From CAVTHW01 sp963734625 (GTDB taxonomy: Bacteria; Acidobacteriota; Terriglobia; Bryobacterales; Bryobacteraceae), in contig CAVTHW010000013.1 in assembly GCA_963734625.1 (NCBI GenBank), positions 1-60,857 on the forward strand: 60,857 nt of DNA, written 5' to 3'. The translations under genes and the position numbers were made by a program. Below, in pieces: positions 10,204 through 19,278 of this stretch. The notes under the pieces are model-generated. The model had not been told where the DNA came from. It made no database searches and saw only the letters and a list, made by a program, of their open reading frames with translations. The stretch's first letter is position 1. Each line of letters opens with the position of its first letter.

Positions 10204-10749
10204 ATGCGTTTTCTGAGGCTCTCATACCCGCCGGTTGCCCGCATCATCCTGGTCGAGAGCGGCTCGCGGAGTCTCACCGGGCAGGTGATCCCCAAGTTCC
10301 GCGAGGTGTTCGGCGAACAGGTCCAGATCGATCTGGTGACCTGTTACGCCGGCCTGCCGGACGGGCTGGACGCGGAAGCGTCCACGGTCTACCGGATTCA
10401 CGAGTACCGAGGACGGCGCGGGCAACACCGGCTCTTTAGCGAGCTGCGGCGCAGGATGCCCTGCGCCTTGGCCATCATCTGCTCCGGCGAGCCGGTCATG
10501 ACCAAGTGGAAGTGGGCTCTGGCGCTGAGGCTGCCGGCGAAGATGCTGGTGGTCAACGAGAATAGCGATTTCTTCTGGTTTGACCGCAGCAACTGGCCCA
10601 CCATCAAACATTTCGTACTGTCGCGCGGGGGCTTGTCGGGGGCGGACGCGGTGGCGACCATTGGCCGCGTTCTTCTTTTCCCGTTCGTTCTGGCGTATCT
10701 GTTGGGTTACGCGGCGGCGCTCCATCTACGCAGAAAGGTCCACGGATGA
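10204..10749 (+). CDS. unknown protein with C-terminal membrane helix
   Basis: The 181-residue protein matches no family I can name. The N-terminal two thirds is soluble and Rossmann-like in texture (ARIILVESGSRSL... IDLVTCYAGLPDG... CALAIICSGEPVMTKWK... KMLVVNENSDFFW). Residues 155-175 or so (VLLFPFVLAYLLGYAAAL) form one membrane helix. The pattern 'IILVESGSR' then 'VNENSDFFW' resembles the small proteins found beside glycosyltransferases, but I cannot assign it. Its stop overlaps the next gene's ATG (ATGA), so it belongs to the quinone-oxidoreductase/pepP/accBC transcription unit. Confidence 0.65.
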   Translation: MRFLRLSYPPVARIILVESGSRSLTGQVIPKFREVFGEQVQIDLVTCYAGLPDGLDAEASTVYRIHEYRGRRGQHRLFSELRRRMPCALAIICSGEPVMTKWKWALALRLPAKMLVVNENSDFFWFDRSNWPTIKHFVLSRGGLSGADAVATIGRVLLFPFVLAYLLGYAAALHLRRKVHG

Positions 10750-11714
10750 AAGCCATTCTGGTTTATGAACTGGGCGGCCCCGAACAGTTGAAACTGGCTG
10801 ACGTCCCCACTCCTGTTCCAGGCCCGGGGCAGGCGCTGGTGAAGATCGCCGCGGCCGGGGTTAACTTCATCGACGTCTACTTCCGCACCGGTCTGTACAA
10901 GGCAGATGTCCCGATTGCAATCGGCATGGAGGGCGCCGGCGTCGTAGAGGCGATTGGCCCCGGGGTGAAGGGATTGGCGGCGGGCGATAGAGTGGCCTAT
11001 GCCATGGCCCGCGGCTCATATGCGGAACACGCGGCCGTACCCGCGGCGCAACTGGTGAAGATCCCCAACGAGATCGACTTCCAGACTGCCGCGGCCGCCC
11101 TGCTCCAAGGCATGACGGCGCACTACCTGACCCACTCCACGTTCAATTTGAAGACCGGACAGACGGCCCTGGTCCACGCGGCGGCCGGCGGCACGGGCCT
11201 CTTGATCGTGCAGATGGCGAAACTGCTGGGCGCGCGCGTCATCGGCACCACGTCGACCGAGGCCAAGGCGGCGCTGGCGCGCGAGGCCGGCGCGGATGAG
11301 GTGGTTCTTTACACCGAGAAGGATTTCGAGGCGGAGGTGAAGCGCATCACGTGCGACCGGGGCGTGGACGTGGTCTACGATTCGGTGGGAGCGGCCACGT
11401 TTGCGAAGAGCCTCAACTGCCTGCGGCCCCGGGGCACGATGGTCTCCTTCGGCAACGCCAGCGGTCCCGTCGCACCAATCGAGCCGCTGCTTCTAAGCCA
11501 AAAGGGCTCGCTCTTCCTGACCCGGCCCACGCTCGCGGACTACACCGCGACTTCAGATGAGCTGCACTGGCGCGCCGGCGACGTGCTCAACCGGATCGCT
11601 TCCGGCCGGCTGAAGATCCGCATCCATAAGACGTATCCGCTCTCTGAGGCGGCCCAGGCCCATCGCGACCTCGAGAGCCGGGCTACGTCGGGAAAGCTGC
11701 TGCTGATCCCGTGA
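10746..11714 (+). CDS. NADPH:quinone oxidoreductase (zinc-free MDR)
   Basis: This is a zeta-crystallin-like medium-chain reductase of 322 residues, likely reducing quinones or enones with NADPH. An N-terminal GroES-like domain contains ITVGMEGAGVV-type sequence (AIGMEGAGVVEAIGPGVKG). The cofactor-binding core has AAAGGTGLLIVQMAKLLGA, the quinone-reductase variant of the nucleotide loop. Zinc-binding cysteines of the alcohol-dehydrogenase branch are absent, which supports the quinone-reductase branch. It overlaps the genes on both sides by 4 bp (ATGA before, GTGA after). Confidence 0.88.
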   Translation: MKAILVYELGGPEQLKLADVPTPVPGPGQALVKIAAAGVNFIDVYFRTGLYKADVPIAIGMEGAGVVEAIGPGVKGLAAGDRVAYAMARGSYAEHAAVPAAQLVKIPNEIDFQTAAAALLQGMTAHYLTHSTFNLKTGQTALVHAAAGGTGLLIVQMAKLLGARVIGTTSTEAKAALAREAGADEVVLYTEKDFEAEVKRITCDRGVDVVYDSVGAATFAKSLNCLRPRGTMVSFGNASGPVAPIEPLLLSQKGSLFLTRPTLADYTATSDELHWRAGDVLNRIASGRLKIRIHKTYPLSEAAQAHRDLESRATSGKLLLIP

Positions 11715-12793
11715 GCGCTTCCGAGCATACCGAGCGGCGAGGCCGTGCCGCTGCCGGCCTCGAAGAGCGGAAGCTCGACGCGCTGCTGGTGTCGTCGCCG
11801 GCCAATATCCGCTATCTCACCGGCTTTACGGGAAGCAACGCGCTGGTGCTGCTCCTGCCGGAGAAGACCGTGTTCTTCACCGACCCTCGCTACGGGCTTC
11901 AGGCCGCTCAAGAGTCGGACTGCAAAGTGCGCGTCGAACGGGGGCCGCTGTGGCGGGCGGCGGCGCAATGGATTCGCGGCTATGGCGTGCGCCGTTTGGG
12001 CGTCGAGAAGCCTCACCTGTCCTGCGAGACATACCTGGCGCTGGACGACGCGCTGCCCGCCAAAGCGAAGCTGGTCCCCGTGGCGGACATTGTGGAGACG
12101 CTGCGGATGGTCAAGTCGCGAGGGGAGATCGAGTTGATCCGGCGCTCGGTTCTCGCCAATTCCCAGGCGTTCGCCGAGACCCTGCCCTGCATCCGCCCGG
12201 GCGCCAGCGAGTTGGACCTGGCAACGGAAATCGAATTCCGCATGCGGAGACTGGGCGCCGAGAAGCCCGCCTTCGACACCATCGTCGCTTCAGGCCGCCG
12301 CAGCGCCATGCCGCACGCCAGTCCGACATCCCGGGTCTTGAAGTCCGGCGAGATTGTCCTCATCGATATGGGCGCCATGCGGGACGGCTACGCCAGCGAC
12401 ATGACCCGCACGCTTTTCCTGGGACGCCCCAGCGCCAAGTCCCGGCGGCTGTATCAGGCCGTCCTCGAAGCTCAACTGGCCGCCATCGACACCGTTCGCG
12501 CGGGCGTGACGGCCGGCGATATCGACCGGGCGGCGCGGAGGGTGCTCCGGGCGGAGGGACTGGTCCGGGCGTTCACGCATGCCACCGGGCACGGGCTCGG
12601 CCTGGAGATCCACGAATTGCCCAAGCTTCACCGGAAGATTACGACACGGTTAGAAACGGGGATGGCAATCACCATCGAGCCTGGCGTATACTTGCAGGGG
12701 TACGGAGGAATCCGGATCGAAGACACCGTGGTGGTCACGCGGGACGGATGCGAGATCCTTACTCCTACTCCCAAGGGGCTGCTGGCTCTTTAA
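11711..12793 (+). CDS. Xaa-Pro aminopeptidase-like M24 peptidase
   Basis: The 360-residue protein has the creatinase-type N-terminal domain (SSPANIRYLTGFTGSNALVL) and the pita-bread M24 catalytic domain. The five metal ligands can be traced: D in VLIDMGAMRDG, D in SDMTRTLF, H in THATGHGLGLEIHE, E in TIEPGVYL and E in GIRIEDTVVV. It should release N-terminal residues before proline. The start is GTG 11711, overlapping the upstream stop (GTGA). The gene sits directly before accB-accC, an arrangement seen in many bacteria, where pepP/pepQ-like genes precede biotin carboxylase. Confidence 0.9.
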   Translation: MSASEHTERRGRAAAGLEERKLDALLVSSPANIRYLTGFTGSNALVLLLPEKTVFFTDPRYGLQAAQESDCKVRVERGPLWRAAAQWIRGYGVRRLGVEKPHLSCETYLALDDALPAKAKLVPVADIVETLRMVKSRGEIELIRRSVLANSQAFAETLPCIRPGASELDLATEIEFRMRRLGAEKPAFDTIVASGRRSAMPHASPTSRVLKSGEIVLIDMGAMRDGYASDMTRTLFLGRPSAKSRRLYQAVLEAQLAAIDTVRAGVTAGDIDRAARRVLRAEGLVRAFTHATGHGLGLEIHELPKLHRKITTRLETGMAITIEPGVYLQGYGGIRIEDTVVVTRDGCEILTPTPKGLLAL

Positions 12794-12817
12794 CCCATCT
12801 GATAAGAAATTGAATTC

Positions 12818-13276
12818 ATGACAATCGAAGAGATTCGCGAACTCATCAAGCTGGCGAACGAAAGCGGCGTGGCGGAACTGGAGGTGCAGCGCGGCCAGAA
12901 CCGGGTCCGCATCCAACGGGCGTCCTCGGGCGGCATGCAGCACGTGGTGGTGCCAGGGGTCACGACGCCGGCGCTCTCTCACACCCCCGCCACCGGTGCC
13001 TCCGCGGCAGCCGTCGCGGCGGTGGAAGACCCGCAACTGGTGGTGGTCAAATCCCCGATCGTCGGAACCTATTACGATGCGCCAAGCCCGGGGTCGGCCC
13101 CGTTCGTGCAGGTCGGCGATACGGTTCATGCCGGCCAGGTGCTTTGCATCATCGAATCGATGAAACTCATGAACGAGATCGAGGCCGAAATTGCGGGCGT
13201 GGTCGTGAGCAAACTGGCCGCCAACGCGCAGGCGGTGGAGTACGGCGAGGCGCTGTTCTCGATCCGTCTGGCCTGA
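12818..13276 (+). CDS. accB: acetyl-CoA carboxylase biotin carboxyl carrier protein
   Basis: The 152-residue protein ends with a biotinyl domain; the biotin-accepting lysine is K116 in IIESMKLMNEIE. The N-terminal region (MTIEEIRELIKLANESG) is the usual AccB dimerisation or adaptor helix, followed by an Ala/Thr/Pro linker at about 40-72. It carries the carboxyl group for malonyl-CoA synthesis, the first step of fatty acid biosynthesis. It starts 24 bp after the peptidase and is followed 26 bp later by accC. Confidence 0.95.
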   Translation: MTIEEIRELIKLANESGVAELEVQRGQNRVRIQRASSGGMQHVVVPGVTTPALSHTPATGASAAAVAAVEDPQLVVVKSPIVGTYYDAPSPGSAPFVQVGDTVHAGQVLCIIESMKLMNEIEAEIAGVVVSKLAANAQAVEYGEALFSIRLA

Positions 13277-13302
13277 CTCTCCCCGGAGCCGATTCTGTCC
13301 AT

Positions 13303-14658
13303 ATGCTGCGGAAAGTACTGATTGCCAATCGGGGCGAGATCGCCCTGCGCGTCATCTGCGCCTGCAAGGAACTAGGCGTCCGGACCGTGGCCGTCTATTC
13401 GGAAGCGGATCGCCATAGCCTGCATGTGCGTTTCGCGGATGAGGCCGTGTGCATCGGCCCGGCGAAAAGCGCCCGCAGCTACCTGGACGTCCCGTCCGTA
13501 ATCAGCGCGGCGGAAATTACCCATGCCGACGCCATCCATCCCGGATACGGTTTTCTAAGTGAGAACGCGGATTTCGCCGAAGTCTGTGAACTGTCCAACG
13601 TCCGTTTCATCGGGCCATCGCCGGAAGTCACCCGCTTGATGGGAGTGAAGGACAAGGCCCGGCGCACGATGGCGGCCGCGGGCGTGCCTATACTGCCGGG
13701 GTCGGACGGCGTTCTGGCTGACGCTGACGAGGCGCTGCGCCTGGCGGACGGTATCGGCTATCCCGTGATTCTGAAGGCGTCGGCCGGAGGCGGAGGACGC
13801 GGCATGCGCGTGGTGCGAGAAGCCGCGGAACTGCCGCCCTTGTTCACCCAAGCCCAGCAGGAGGCCCTGGCCGCCTTCTCCTGTCCCGATTTGTACCTGG
13901 AGAAGTACCTTCCGGCGCCGAGGCACATCGAGTTTCAGGTGCTGGCGGACACTCACGGCAACGTCGAAGTGCTCGGCGAGCGGGAGTGCTCCATCCAGCG
14001 GCGGCACCAGAAACTCATCGAGGAGTCTCCTTCGCCGCGGGTCACGCCGGAGCTGAGGCGGGACATCAGCGCCAAGCTGAAAGAAGCCATGCGCTCGGTC
14101 GGCTACACCAACGCCGGCACGGTCGAGTTTCTGATGGACGAAAGCGGCAATCTCTACTTCATCGAGGTGAACGCCAGAATCCAGGTGGAGCATCCGGTGA
14201 CGGAAATGGTGACCGGGATCGACATCGTGAAGAGCCAGATTCTGATCGCCGGCGGGGCGCGGCTCTCCGAGATTATTCCCGTCCCGTCACCAGCGCCGCG
14301 CGGGCACGCGCTCGAGTGCCGGATCAACGCCGAGAATCCCGAGACGTTCGCGCCTTCGCCCGGACGGATCACGGCGCTTAACCTTCCCGGGGGCATCGGA
14401 GTGCGCGTGGACACGGCGGCCTACACGGACTGCATCGTCCCGCCGTATTATGACTCGCTGGTGGCCAAGCTGATCACATTCGGCAGCGACCGCGCCGAGG
14501 CGATCGCCCGCATGAACCGCGCCTTGGAGATGTTCGTGATCGAGGGCATTCACACCTCAATCCCGCTGCATCGCAAGATCCTGGCCGACCCCGACTTCCT
14601 GGCCGGCCGCTTCGACACCACCTTCGTCAACCGGTTCATTCCCAACTCGAAGGGGTAG
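13303..14658 (+). CDS. accC: acetyl-CoA carboxylase biotin carboxylase subunit
   Basis: The 451-residue protein matches the usual AccC length. The N-terminal pre-ATP-grasp domain starts LRKVLIANRGEIALRVI. The glycine-rich ATP loop is KASAGGGGRGMRVV, and the catalytic core includes RECSIQRRHQKLIEE and FIEVNARIQVEHPVTE. It carboxylates biotin on AccB using ATP and bicarbonate. The reading frame opens further upstream, but ATG 13303 is the correct start because the AccC N-terminus begins there. It is the last gene of the plus-strand operon and converges on the vapC-like gene 8 bp away. Confidence 0.96.
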   Translation: MLRKVLIANRGEIALRVICACKELGVRTVAVYSEADRHSLHVRFADEAVCIGPAKSARSYLDVPSVISAAEITHADAIHPGYGFLSENADFAEVCELSNVRFIGPSPEVTRLMGVKDKARRTMAAAGVPILPGSDGVLADADEALRLADGIGYPVILKASAGGGGRGMRVVREAAELPPLFTQAQQEALAAFSCPDLYLEKYLPAPRHIEFQVLADTHGNVEVLGERECSIQRRHQKLIEESPSPRVTPELRRDISAKLKEAMRSVGYTNAGTVEFLMDESGNLYFIEVNARIQVEHPVTEMVTGIDIVKSQILIAGGARLSEIIPVPSPAPRGHALECRINAENPETFAPSPGRITALNLPGGIGVRVDTAAYTDCIVPPYYDSLVAKLITFGSDRAEAIARMNRALEMFVIEGIHTSIPLHRKILADPDFLAGRFDTTFVNRFIPNSKG

Positions 14659-14665
14659 AGGGCGC

Positions 14666-15061
14666 TCAGAGGACCTTGAACCCCGGAGCGCTGCGCAGCG
14701 TGCGGTCGAAGGTGGCGGTGCGACTGCACCCTCGCGCGGCGTGGATCTGGCCGATGAGGTAGTCGGCGAAGTCCCCTTTCCCTCTCCGGCACGATTCGAG
14801 GGCGTGCCGGACGATGTCCGGCTCTTCAACCCGCAGCACATCAACGTTCAGCAGAGCGTCCAGCGCATCGACGATCTCAGCCTTCGGCCTCTCGAATACC
14901 GATCGCAGCACCCAGAAGGTCTCGCAAAGAACAATGTGCGAAATGAAGACCGGCTCGCCAGCAGCCCTGGCGCCGGCCAGAAGACGATGCACTGCATCGG
15001 TCTGCGCCTGATCGTCCGCCACCAGATAGCGGACGAGAATGTTGGTGTCGATCCCGATCAC
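14666..15061 (-). CDS. PIN-domain toxin, VapC-like
   Basis: The 131-residue PIN ribonuclease has the acidic triad: D5 in IGIDTNILVRY, E in LCETFWVL, and D residues in KGDFADYLIG near the C-terminus. The start is GTG 15061 and overlaps the upstream antitoxin stop (GTGA), which is typical for toxin-antitoxin pairs. PIN toxins of this class usually cleave tRNA or rRNA; the target here cannot be deduced. The pair sits at the 3' end of the hopanoid operon, 14 bp after hpnD. Confidence 0.88.
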   Translation of the reverse strand: MIGIDTNILVRYLVADDQAQTDAVHRLLAGARAAGEPVFISHIVLCETFWVLRSVFERPKAEIVDALDALLNVDVLRVEEPDIVRHALESCRRGKGDFADYLIGQIHAARGCSRTATFDRTLRSAPGFKVL

Positions 15062-15321
15062 TTGTGCGGCTGCCTTGCCGACCGTCTCCAGCGCGCAGCG
15101 ACCGATCGCCGGATGCCTTCGTCCATTTCGCTAACGGTAACTGCGCGCTTGCCGGAGCGCAGAATCCCGCGCAAGTCCTCGAACCGCGCCCGGCGCGGCG
15201 TCATCGTGACGGTGGAGTCCGGCGCCAGAACAAAGTCGATACGGTCGCCGGCCCGGAGCCCGAGCCGTTTCCGAACGCTGGCTGGAATCGTGATCTGTCC
15301 CTTGCTGGTCAGGGTCGCCAT
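15058..15321 (-). CDS. AbrB/SpoVT-type antitoxin
   Basis: The 87-residue protein begins MATLTSKGQITIPASVRKRL, the swapped-hairpin AbrB DNA-binding fold found in VapB antitoxins. The C-terminal half (FEDLRGILRSGKRAVTVSEM) should wrap the PIN toxin. The frame is open further upstream to 15,498, but ATG 15321 starts the domain exactly and has a good ribosome-binding site (AGGAGG, in complement about 15329-15334). It probably represses its own promoter, in the gap between hpnD's stop and this ATG. Confidence 0.88.
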   Translation of the reverse strand: MATLTSKGQITIPASVRKRLGLRAGDRIDFVLAPDSTVTMTPRRARFEDLRGILRSGKRAVTVSEMDEGIRRSVAARWRRSARQPHK

Positions 15322-15335
15322 AGGTGCCTCCTTAC

Positions 15336-16220
15336 CTATGGTAAGGAATCTGGCGCCAGGCGCGCAAGCCCCAGCGCCGCCCGCGCGATCACCAGGCATT
15401 TCTCGGCCGGGCTCAGGCTGATGCGGCCTTTCAGCACATCGAAGCCGGAGCGCTCGATCTTCTCCAGCAATCGCCGGTAGATCTCGATGAGCGCCCACAG
15501 CGCCGCCCGGTTCCTCGCCCGCACCATCCCCACCAGGGGCGCGGACTCGGCGTAGCAGGCCCGGGCGCGATCCGCCTCGAAGCGCAGCAGCCGCCGGAAG
15601 CCCTCGCTATCGCGGCCGTCGAGCAGATCCTGCCGGGCGAGGCCGAAGCGAGCCAGGTCCTCCGAGGGGAGGTACACCCTTCCCCGCTCCGCGTCCTCCC
15701 GCACATCGCGCAGGATGTTCGTGAGCTGGAACGCGACGCCGCACTTCTCGGCGAGATCCAGAGCCCGCGGCGACTCGAAGCCGAGAATGTGAATCAGCGA
15801 GAGCCCGGCCACCGAGGCCACGCGGTAACAGTAGCGGTGCAGGTCCTCGTAGCTCTCGAACTCCCGCGGCTCCAAATCCGAAGCCACGCCGTCGATCATG
15901 TCCCGAAAGTACTGGCTCGGAATGCGATACCGCACGGCGACGCTCGCGAACGCGGGCCAGACGGGATGATCGCCGTAGCGGCCCTCCAGCGCCGCCTCCA
16001 GGTCGGCGCGCCATTGGTCCATGCGCGCCCGCGCGCCGCTCGCCGCCAAATCCGGTTCGTCGCTCAGGTCGTCGCAGTAGCGCATGAAGGCGTAGAGCGC
16101 GCACATGGCGTCGTGCTCCTCGCGCTTGAGCAGAACGAAAGAATAGTAGAAGTTGCGCGCGCGGCTTCGGGTGACGCGCCGGCAATAGGCGAAGGACGCT
16201 TCCAGCGAGGTGGCGCTCAT
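15336..16220 (-). CDS. hpnD: presqualene diphosphate synthase HpnD
   Basis: This is a trans-isoprenyl diphosphate synthase of the squalene/phytoene synthase family, 294 residues. The first Asp-rich motif is at residues 50-54 (DDLSD) and the second lies in NILRDVREDAERGRVYLP. In hopanoid producers HpnD condenses two farnesyl diphosphates to presqualene diphosphate. The start is ATG 16220, overlapping the hpnC stop (ATGA); the frame is open far upstream but that part is a shadow of hpnC. Which of the two paralogues is HpnC and which HpnD is inferred from gene order and sequence. Confidence 0.88.
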   Translation of the reverse strand: MSATSLEASFAYCRRVTRSRARNFYYSFVLLKREEHDAMCALYAFMRYCDDLSDEPDLAASGARARMDQWRADLEAALEGRYGDHPVWPAFASVAVRYRIPSQYFRDMIDGVASDLEPREFESYEDLHRYCYRVASVAGLSLIHILGFESPRALDLAEKCGVAFQLTNILRDVREDAERGRVYLPSEDLARFGLARQDLLDGRDSEGFRRLLRFEADRARACYAESAPLVGMVRARNRAALWALIEIYRRLLEKIERSGFDVLKGRISLSPAEKCLVIARAALGLARLAPDSLP

Positions 16221-17131
16221 GCCGCCTTCCCAAACGCCGCCCGCGCCACGGTGGCGAGCAGCAGCCGGAAGCGCTCGCTTCTTGATATGACCGGACGGCG
16301 GGACAGCACGTCGTAGCCTTGCCGCTCGATCTTGTCGAGGACCAGCATCCCGCCGCGGCTGAACAGCGTCACGTCCACCGCCAGCCGCCGGTCGAGAGTC
16401 CCGGCCAGGGGGAGCCCCTTCAAGAACAAGCCGCGCGCGACGCCCACAAGTTCCTGCATGGCGGCGCGGAAGGCCGGAGTGGCGCGCCGCTGGAGCACGT
16501 CCTCGACCGGGCAACCGTGCCGGTCCAGAACTTCCAGCGGCAGATACAGGCGGCCCTTCTCCAGGTCGACCGGCACGTCCTGCCAGAAATTGGCGAGTTG
16601 AAGCGCCGTGCAGGTCGCATCGGACAGCGTCCGGCGCGGCTCGTCGGAGTAGCCGCACAAATGCAGAACCAGCCGGCCCACGGGATTGGCCGAGCACCGG
16701 CAATACCCGAAGAGCTGCTCCAGAGTGCTGTAGCGCGTGACGTGCTGGTCCTGAACGAAGGCGCGAATCAGATCCTGGAAAGGGGCGATCGGCAGCGCAT
16801 GGCGCTGCGCCGTCCCGCGCAGCGCGACAAACACGGGATGGGTGACGCGGCCCTGGTACATCGCCAGCAGCTCCGTTTCCCACCAGCGCAGAAGCCGCTC
16901 GCTTTCGCCCCGGTCGCCGATCTCGTCTCCCAGGTCGTCGGCCCAGCGGCAGAAGGCGTACAGGTTGAAGAAGTCCTGGTGCAGGCGGCGCGGAAGCAGA
17001 AAACTGACGACGTGGAAATTCTCGTAGTGGCGGGTAGCCAGCCAGCGGGTGTACGCCTCGGCCTCGGCCTTCGTCCAGACCCTGGAAAGGGCGTCTGGCG
17101 ATTGGACGAACTCCCTGGGCGTCAGGAACAC
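16217..17131 (-). CDS. hpnC: hydroxysqualene synthase HpnC
   Basis: The 304-residue protein is the second squalene/phytoene synthase homologue, with Asp-rich motifs in FCRWADDLGDEIGD and FWQDVPVDLEKGRLYLP. HpnC converts presqualene diphosphate to hydroxysqualene. It directly precedes hpnD with a 4-bp overlap, the standard hpnCD order. The reductase HpnE, which completes squalene formation in the HpnCDE pathway, is not in this window. It starts 12 bp after the upstream dehydrogenase stop, so it remains in the same operon. Confidence 0.9.
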   Translation of the reverse strand: MFLTPREFVQSPDALSRVWTKAEAEAYTRWLATRHYENFHVVSFLLPRRLHQDFFNLYAFCRWADDLGDEIGDRGESERLLRWWETELLAMYQGRVTHPVFVALRGTAQRHALPIAPFQDLIRAFVQDQHVTRYSTLEQLFGYCRCSANPVGRLVLHLCGYSDEPRRTLSDATCTALQLANFWQDVPVDLEKGRLYLPLEVLDRHGCPVEDVLQRRATPAFRAAMQELVGVARGLFLKGLPLAGTLDRRLAVDVTLFSRGGMLVLDKIERQGYDVLSRRPVISRSERFRLLLATVARAAFGKAA

Positions 17132-17143
17132 GCTGGCCGGACT

Positions 17144-18184
17144 TTACGGAATGATCGCCGTTTTCAGGTGGCCGTTGTGACTGGTCAGGTAGCGCATCAC
17201 CTCGAGCAGGTTCTGCAACGGCTCCTCGCTCTTCACAAAATCCCGCGCCGTGATCTCGCCCCGGCTCACCAGATCCAAAGCGCGGCGGATATGGCTTGGC
17301 GTGTGGTGGAAGCTGGCCTTGCAGGCAATCTCGGAGTAGTGCAGCAGCGACGTGTCGAACGAAATCTTGCTGTCACTCGGGCATCCGCCGAAGAAGTTCA
17401 CCTTGCCGCCCCGGCGCGCCAGTTGAACCGCGAGTTTCCAGGTTGCCGGCGTGCCCACGGCTTCGACGGCGGCGTCGACGCCCCGGCCCGAGGTCAGATC
17501 CTTGACGGCCTTGACCGCGTCGGTCGGGTCGTGAACCTCCACCAGTTCATCGGCGCCCATCCTGCCGGCCCGTTCCAGTTGCGTGTGCCGCCGGCCCAGC
17601 GCGATCACCCGCGCTCCGTGGACCTTCGCCAGCCGCACAAACATCAATCCGATCGGACCCAGGCCGATAACCGCCACGGAATCCCCCGGCGTGAAACCCG
17701 TCTCCTCAACGCCGCGGAGCACGCACGCCAGAGGCTCCACCAGCGCGGCGTCCATATAACCGACGTGACTCGGAATCTCGTAAGTGTTCTGCTCTACGAT
17801 TCGCGCTGGAATCCGGATGTACTCCGCATAGGCGCCATTGTTGAAGATCAAATTCTCGCAGAGGTTCTCGGAGCCCTTCAGGCAGTAGAAGCAGCGGTTA
17901 CACGGCGCGGAGTTGGCCGCGACCACGCGTTGCCCGACGCTAAACCGGGTGACGTGCTCCCCAACCTCGACGATGTCGCCCGCCAATTCATGTCCGAAGA
18001 CAGCCGGCGGTACAATCATCCGCGCGTGGTATCCCCGCAGGAACACCTTGACGTCGGTGCCGCAGGTCAGAGCCGTCTTCACGCGAACCAGGATGTCGCC
18101 GGCGCCGATACTGGGAACGGCCACCGGCTCAATGCGCAATTGTTCTCTGCCGTAAAGAACGGCGGCCATCATTTCTGTCTTCAC
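17144..18184 (-). CDS. zinc-dependent MDR dehydrogenase (second of a tandem pair)
   Basis: The 346-residue medium-chain dehydrogenase has catalytic-zinc residues in ALTCGTDVKVF and FGHELAGDIV, and structural-zinc cysteines in CNRCFYCLKGSENLC. The NAD(P) loop is VIGLGPIGLMFVRLAKV. It resembles the sorbitol/threonine dehydrogenase branch. Its ATG overlaps the stop of the first dehydrogenase (ATGA), and hpnC follows 12 bp later. Embedding in the hopanoid operon suggests a redox step in hopanoid side-chain chemistry, but the substrate cannot be read from sequence. Duplication followed by divergence from its neighbour is likely. Confidence 0.85.
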   Translation of the reverse strand: MKTEMMAAVLYGREQLRIEPVAVPSIGAGDILVRVKTALTCGTDVKVFLRGYHARMIVPPAVFGHELAGDIVEVGEHVTRFSVGQRVVAANSAPCNRCFYCLKGSENLCENLIFNNGAYAEYIRIPARIVEQNTYEIPSHVGYMDAALVEPLACVLRGVEETGFTPGDSVAVIGLGPIGLMFVRLAKVHGARVIALGRRHTQLERAGRMGADELVEVHDPTDAVKAVKDLTSGRGVDAAVEAVGTPATWKLAVQLARRGGKVNFFGGCPSDSKISFDTSLLHYSEIACKASFHHTPSHIRRALDLVSRGEITARDFVKSEEPLQNLLEVMRYLTSHNGHLKTAIIP

Positions 18185-19278
18185 TGTGCCCGCCCTTGGG
18201 GTGAAACTACAATTTTCAACGATTGCGCGTCCGGATGCAACGCCAATTCGACGCCACGCTCGATTTCTTCCAGCGGCAAGCGGTGGGAAATCAACTCGTC
18301 GAGGGGCAATTCCCCGTTCGAAACAAGCCGCAGGGATTGCGCCTGAAGATCGATGGATGCACTATAAGAGCCAATGATTCTGCGCTCGCCGACGCAGATG
18401 TCCGCCCCCGACATCTCCACCCTCTCCTGGTGCGAGGTTTGAGCGAAGAACATAATCTGGGCTCCGGGCCGCGAGCAGGACATGGCCTCGTCCGTGATTC
18501 CTGGCGCCGACGCCGCGACGATTACTACGTCCGCGCCCCGGCCCTCGGTCATTAATCCCACTTCATGTCTCGCGTCGTCCGCCCTCGGATTCCATGCCGC
18601 TTTGGCCCCCATGCTGATCGCCAACTGCCTGCGCCGCGCGATCATGTCGGTGGCCACTATATTCGCTCCAACTCTCCCCGCCAGCATGGTGAACATGAGG
18701 CCGATAGGCCCCTGGCCAAGAACTAATACCAAATCTCCAGGCCCAATTTCAAGCTGCTCAACGGCTTTCAGGCACGTATTCATGGGCTCGACCAGGCAGG
18801 CGCGATCGAAGGACACCCCCTCCGGAATCCGTTCCACTCCACGCTCAACGATCCAGTCCATCACCCTGACGTACTGGGAGAACCCGCCGCCCGCGGGCTC
18901 AAAGCCCGCCGTCACGCCGACCTTCTTGTAAGTTAGGCATTGAGCGTAAAGCCCCTTGCGGCAATAGAAACACCCCGAACAGGGGATATGGTGGAAGACC
19001 ACCACGCGATCGCCGGGAGAGAATTTGGAGACGCCCGCGCCGGTTTCGGCCACCACGCCCGCGATCTCATGGCCAAAAACGCGCGGCGGGCTCAGCAGAT
19101 TATGCTCAATTTTCTTGAGGTCGGTGTGACAGATGCCGCAGCTCTCCACCCGCACCAGAATCTCGCCCCGTCCAATGCGCGGCGTGGGCACCAATTCGAC
19201 GGACAGCCTGCTGTCGCCCCGATATACCGCGGCGCGCATCATGAGAGGGGTGGCGAGGTTAGAATCGACAGTCGGCAA
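18181..19278 (-). CDS. zinc-dependent MDR dehydrogenase (first of a tandem pair)
   Basis: The 365-residue protein carries catalytic-zinc residues in ESCGICHTDLKKIE and FGHEIAGVV, and structural-zinc cysteines in CSGCFYCRKGLYAQC. The NAD(P) loop is VLGQGPIGLMFTMLAG. It is related to, but clearly distinct from, the next gene. Its start overlaps the hpnG coding end by about 20 bp, so the two are translationally coupled. Alternative starts a few codons in (MMRAAVYRGD) would shorten the overlap. A role in hopanoid tail reduction or oxidation is inference from position only. Confidence 0.85.
   Translation of the reverse strand: MPTVDSNLATPLMMRAAVYRGDSRLSVELVPTPRIGRGEILVRVESCGICHTDLKKIEHNLLSPPRVFGHEIAGVVAETGAGVSKFSPGDRVVVFHHIPCSGCFYCRKGLYAQCLTYKKVGVTAGFEPAGGGFSQYVRVMDWIVERGVERIPEGVSFDRACLVEPMNTCLKAVEQLEIGPGDLVLVLGQGPIGLMFTMLAGRVGANIVATDMIARRRQLAISMGAKAAWNPRADDARHEVGLMTEGRGADVVIVAASAPGITDEAMSCSRPGAQIMFFAQTSHQERVEMSGADICVGERRIIGSYSASIDLQAQSLRLVSNGELPLDELISHRLPLEEIERGVELALHPDAQSLKIVVSPQGRAQ

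Noticed and set aside
16319..18346. 675-codon open frame on the plus strand
   Set aside because: It is antisense to hpnC and a dehydrogenase, both with clear motifs.
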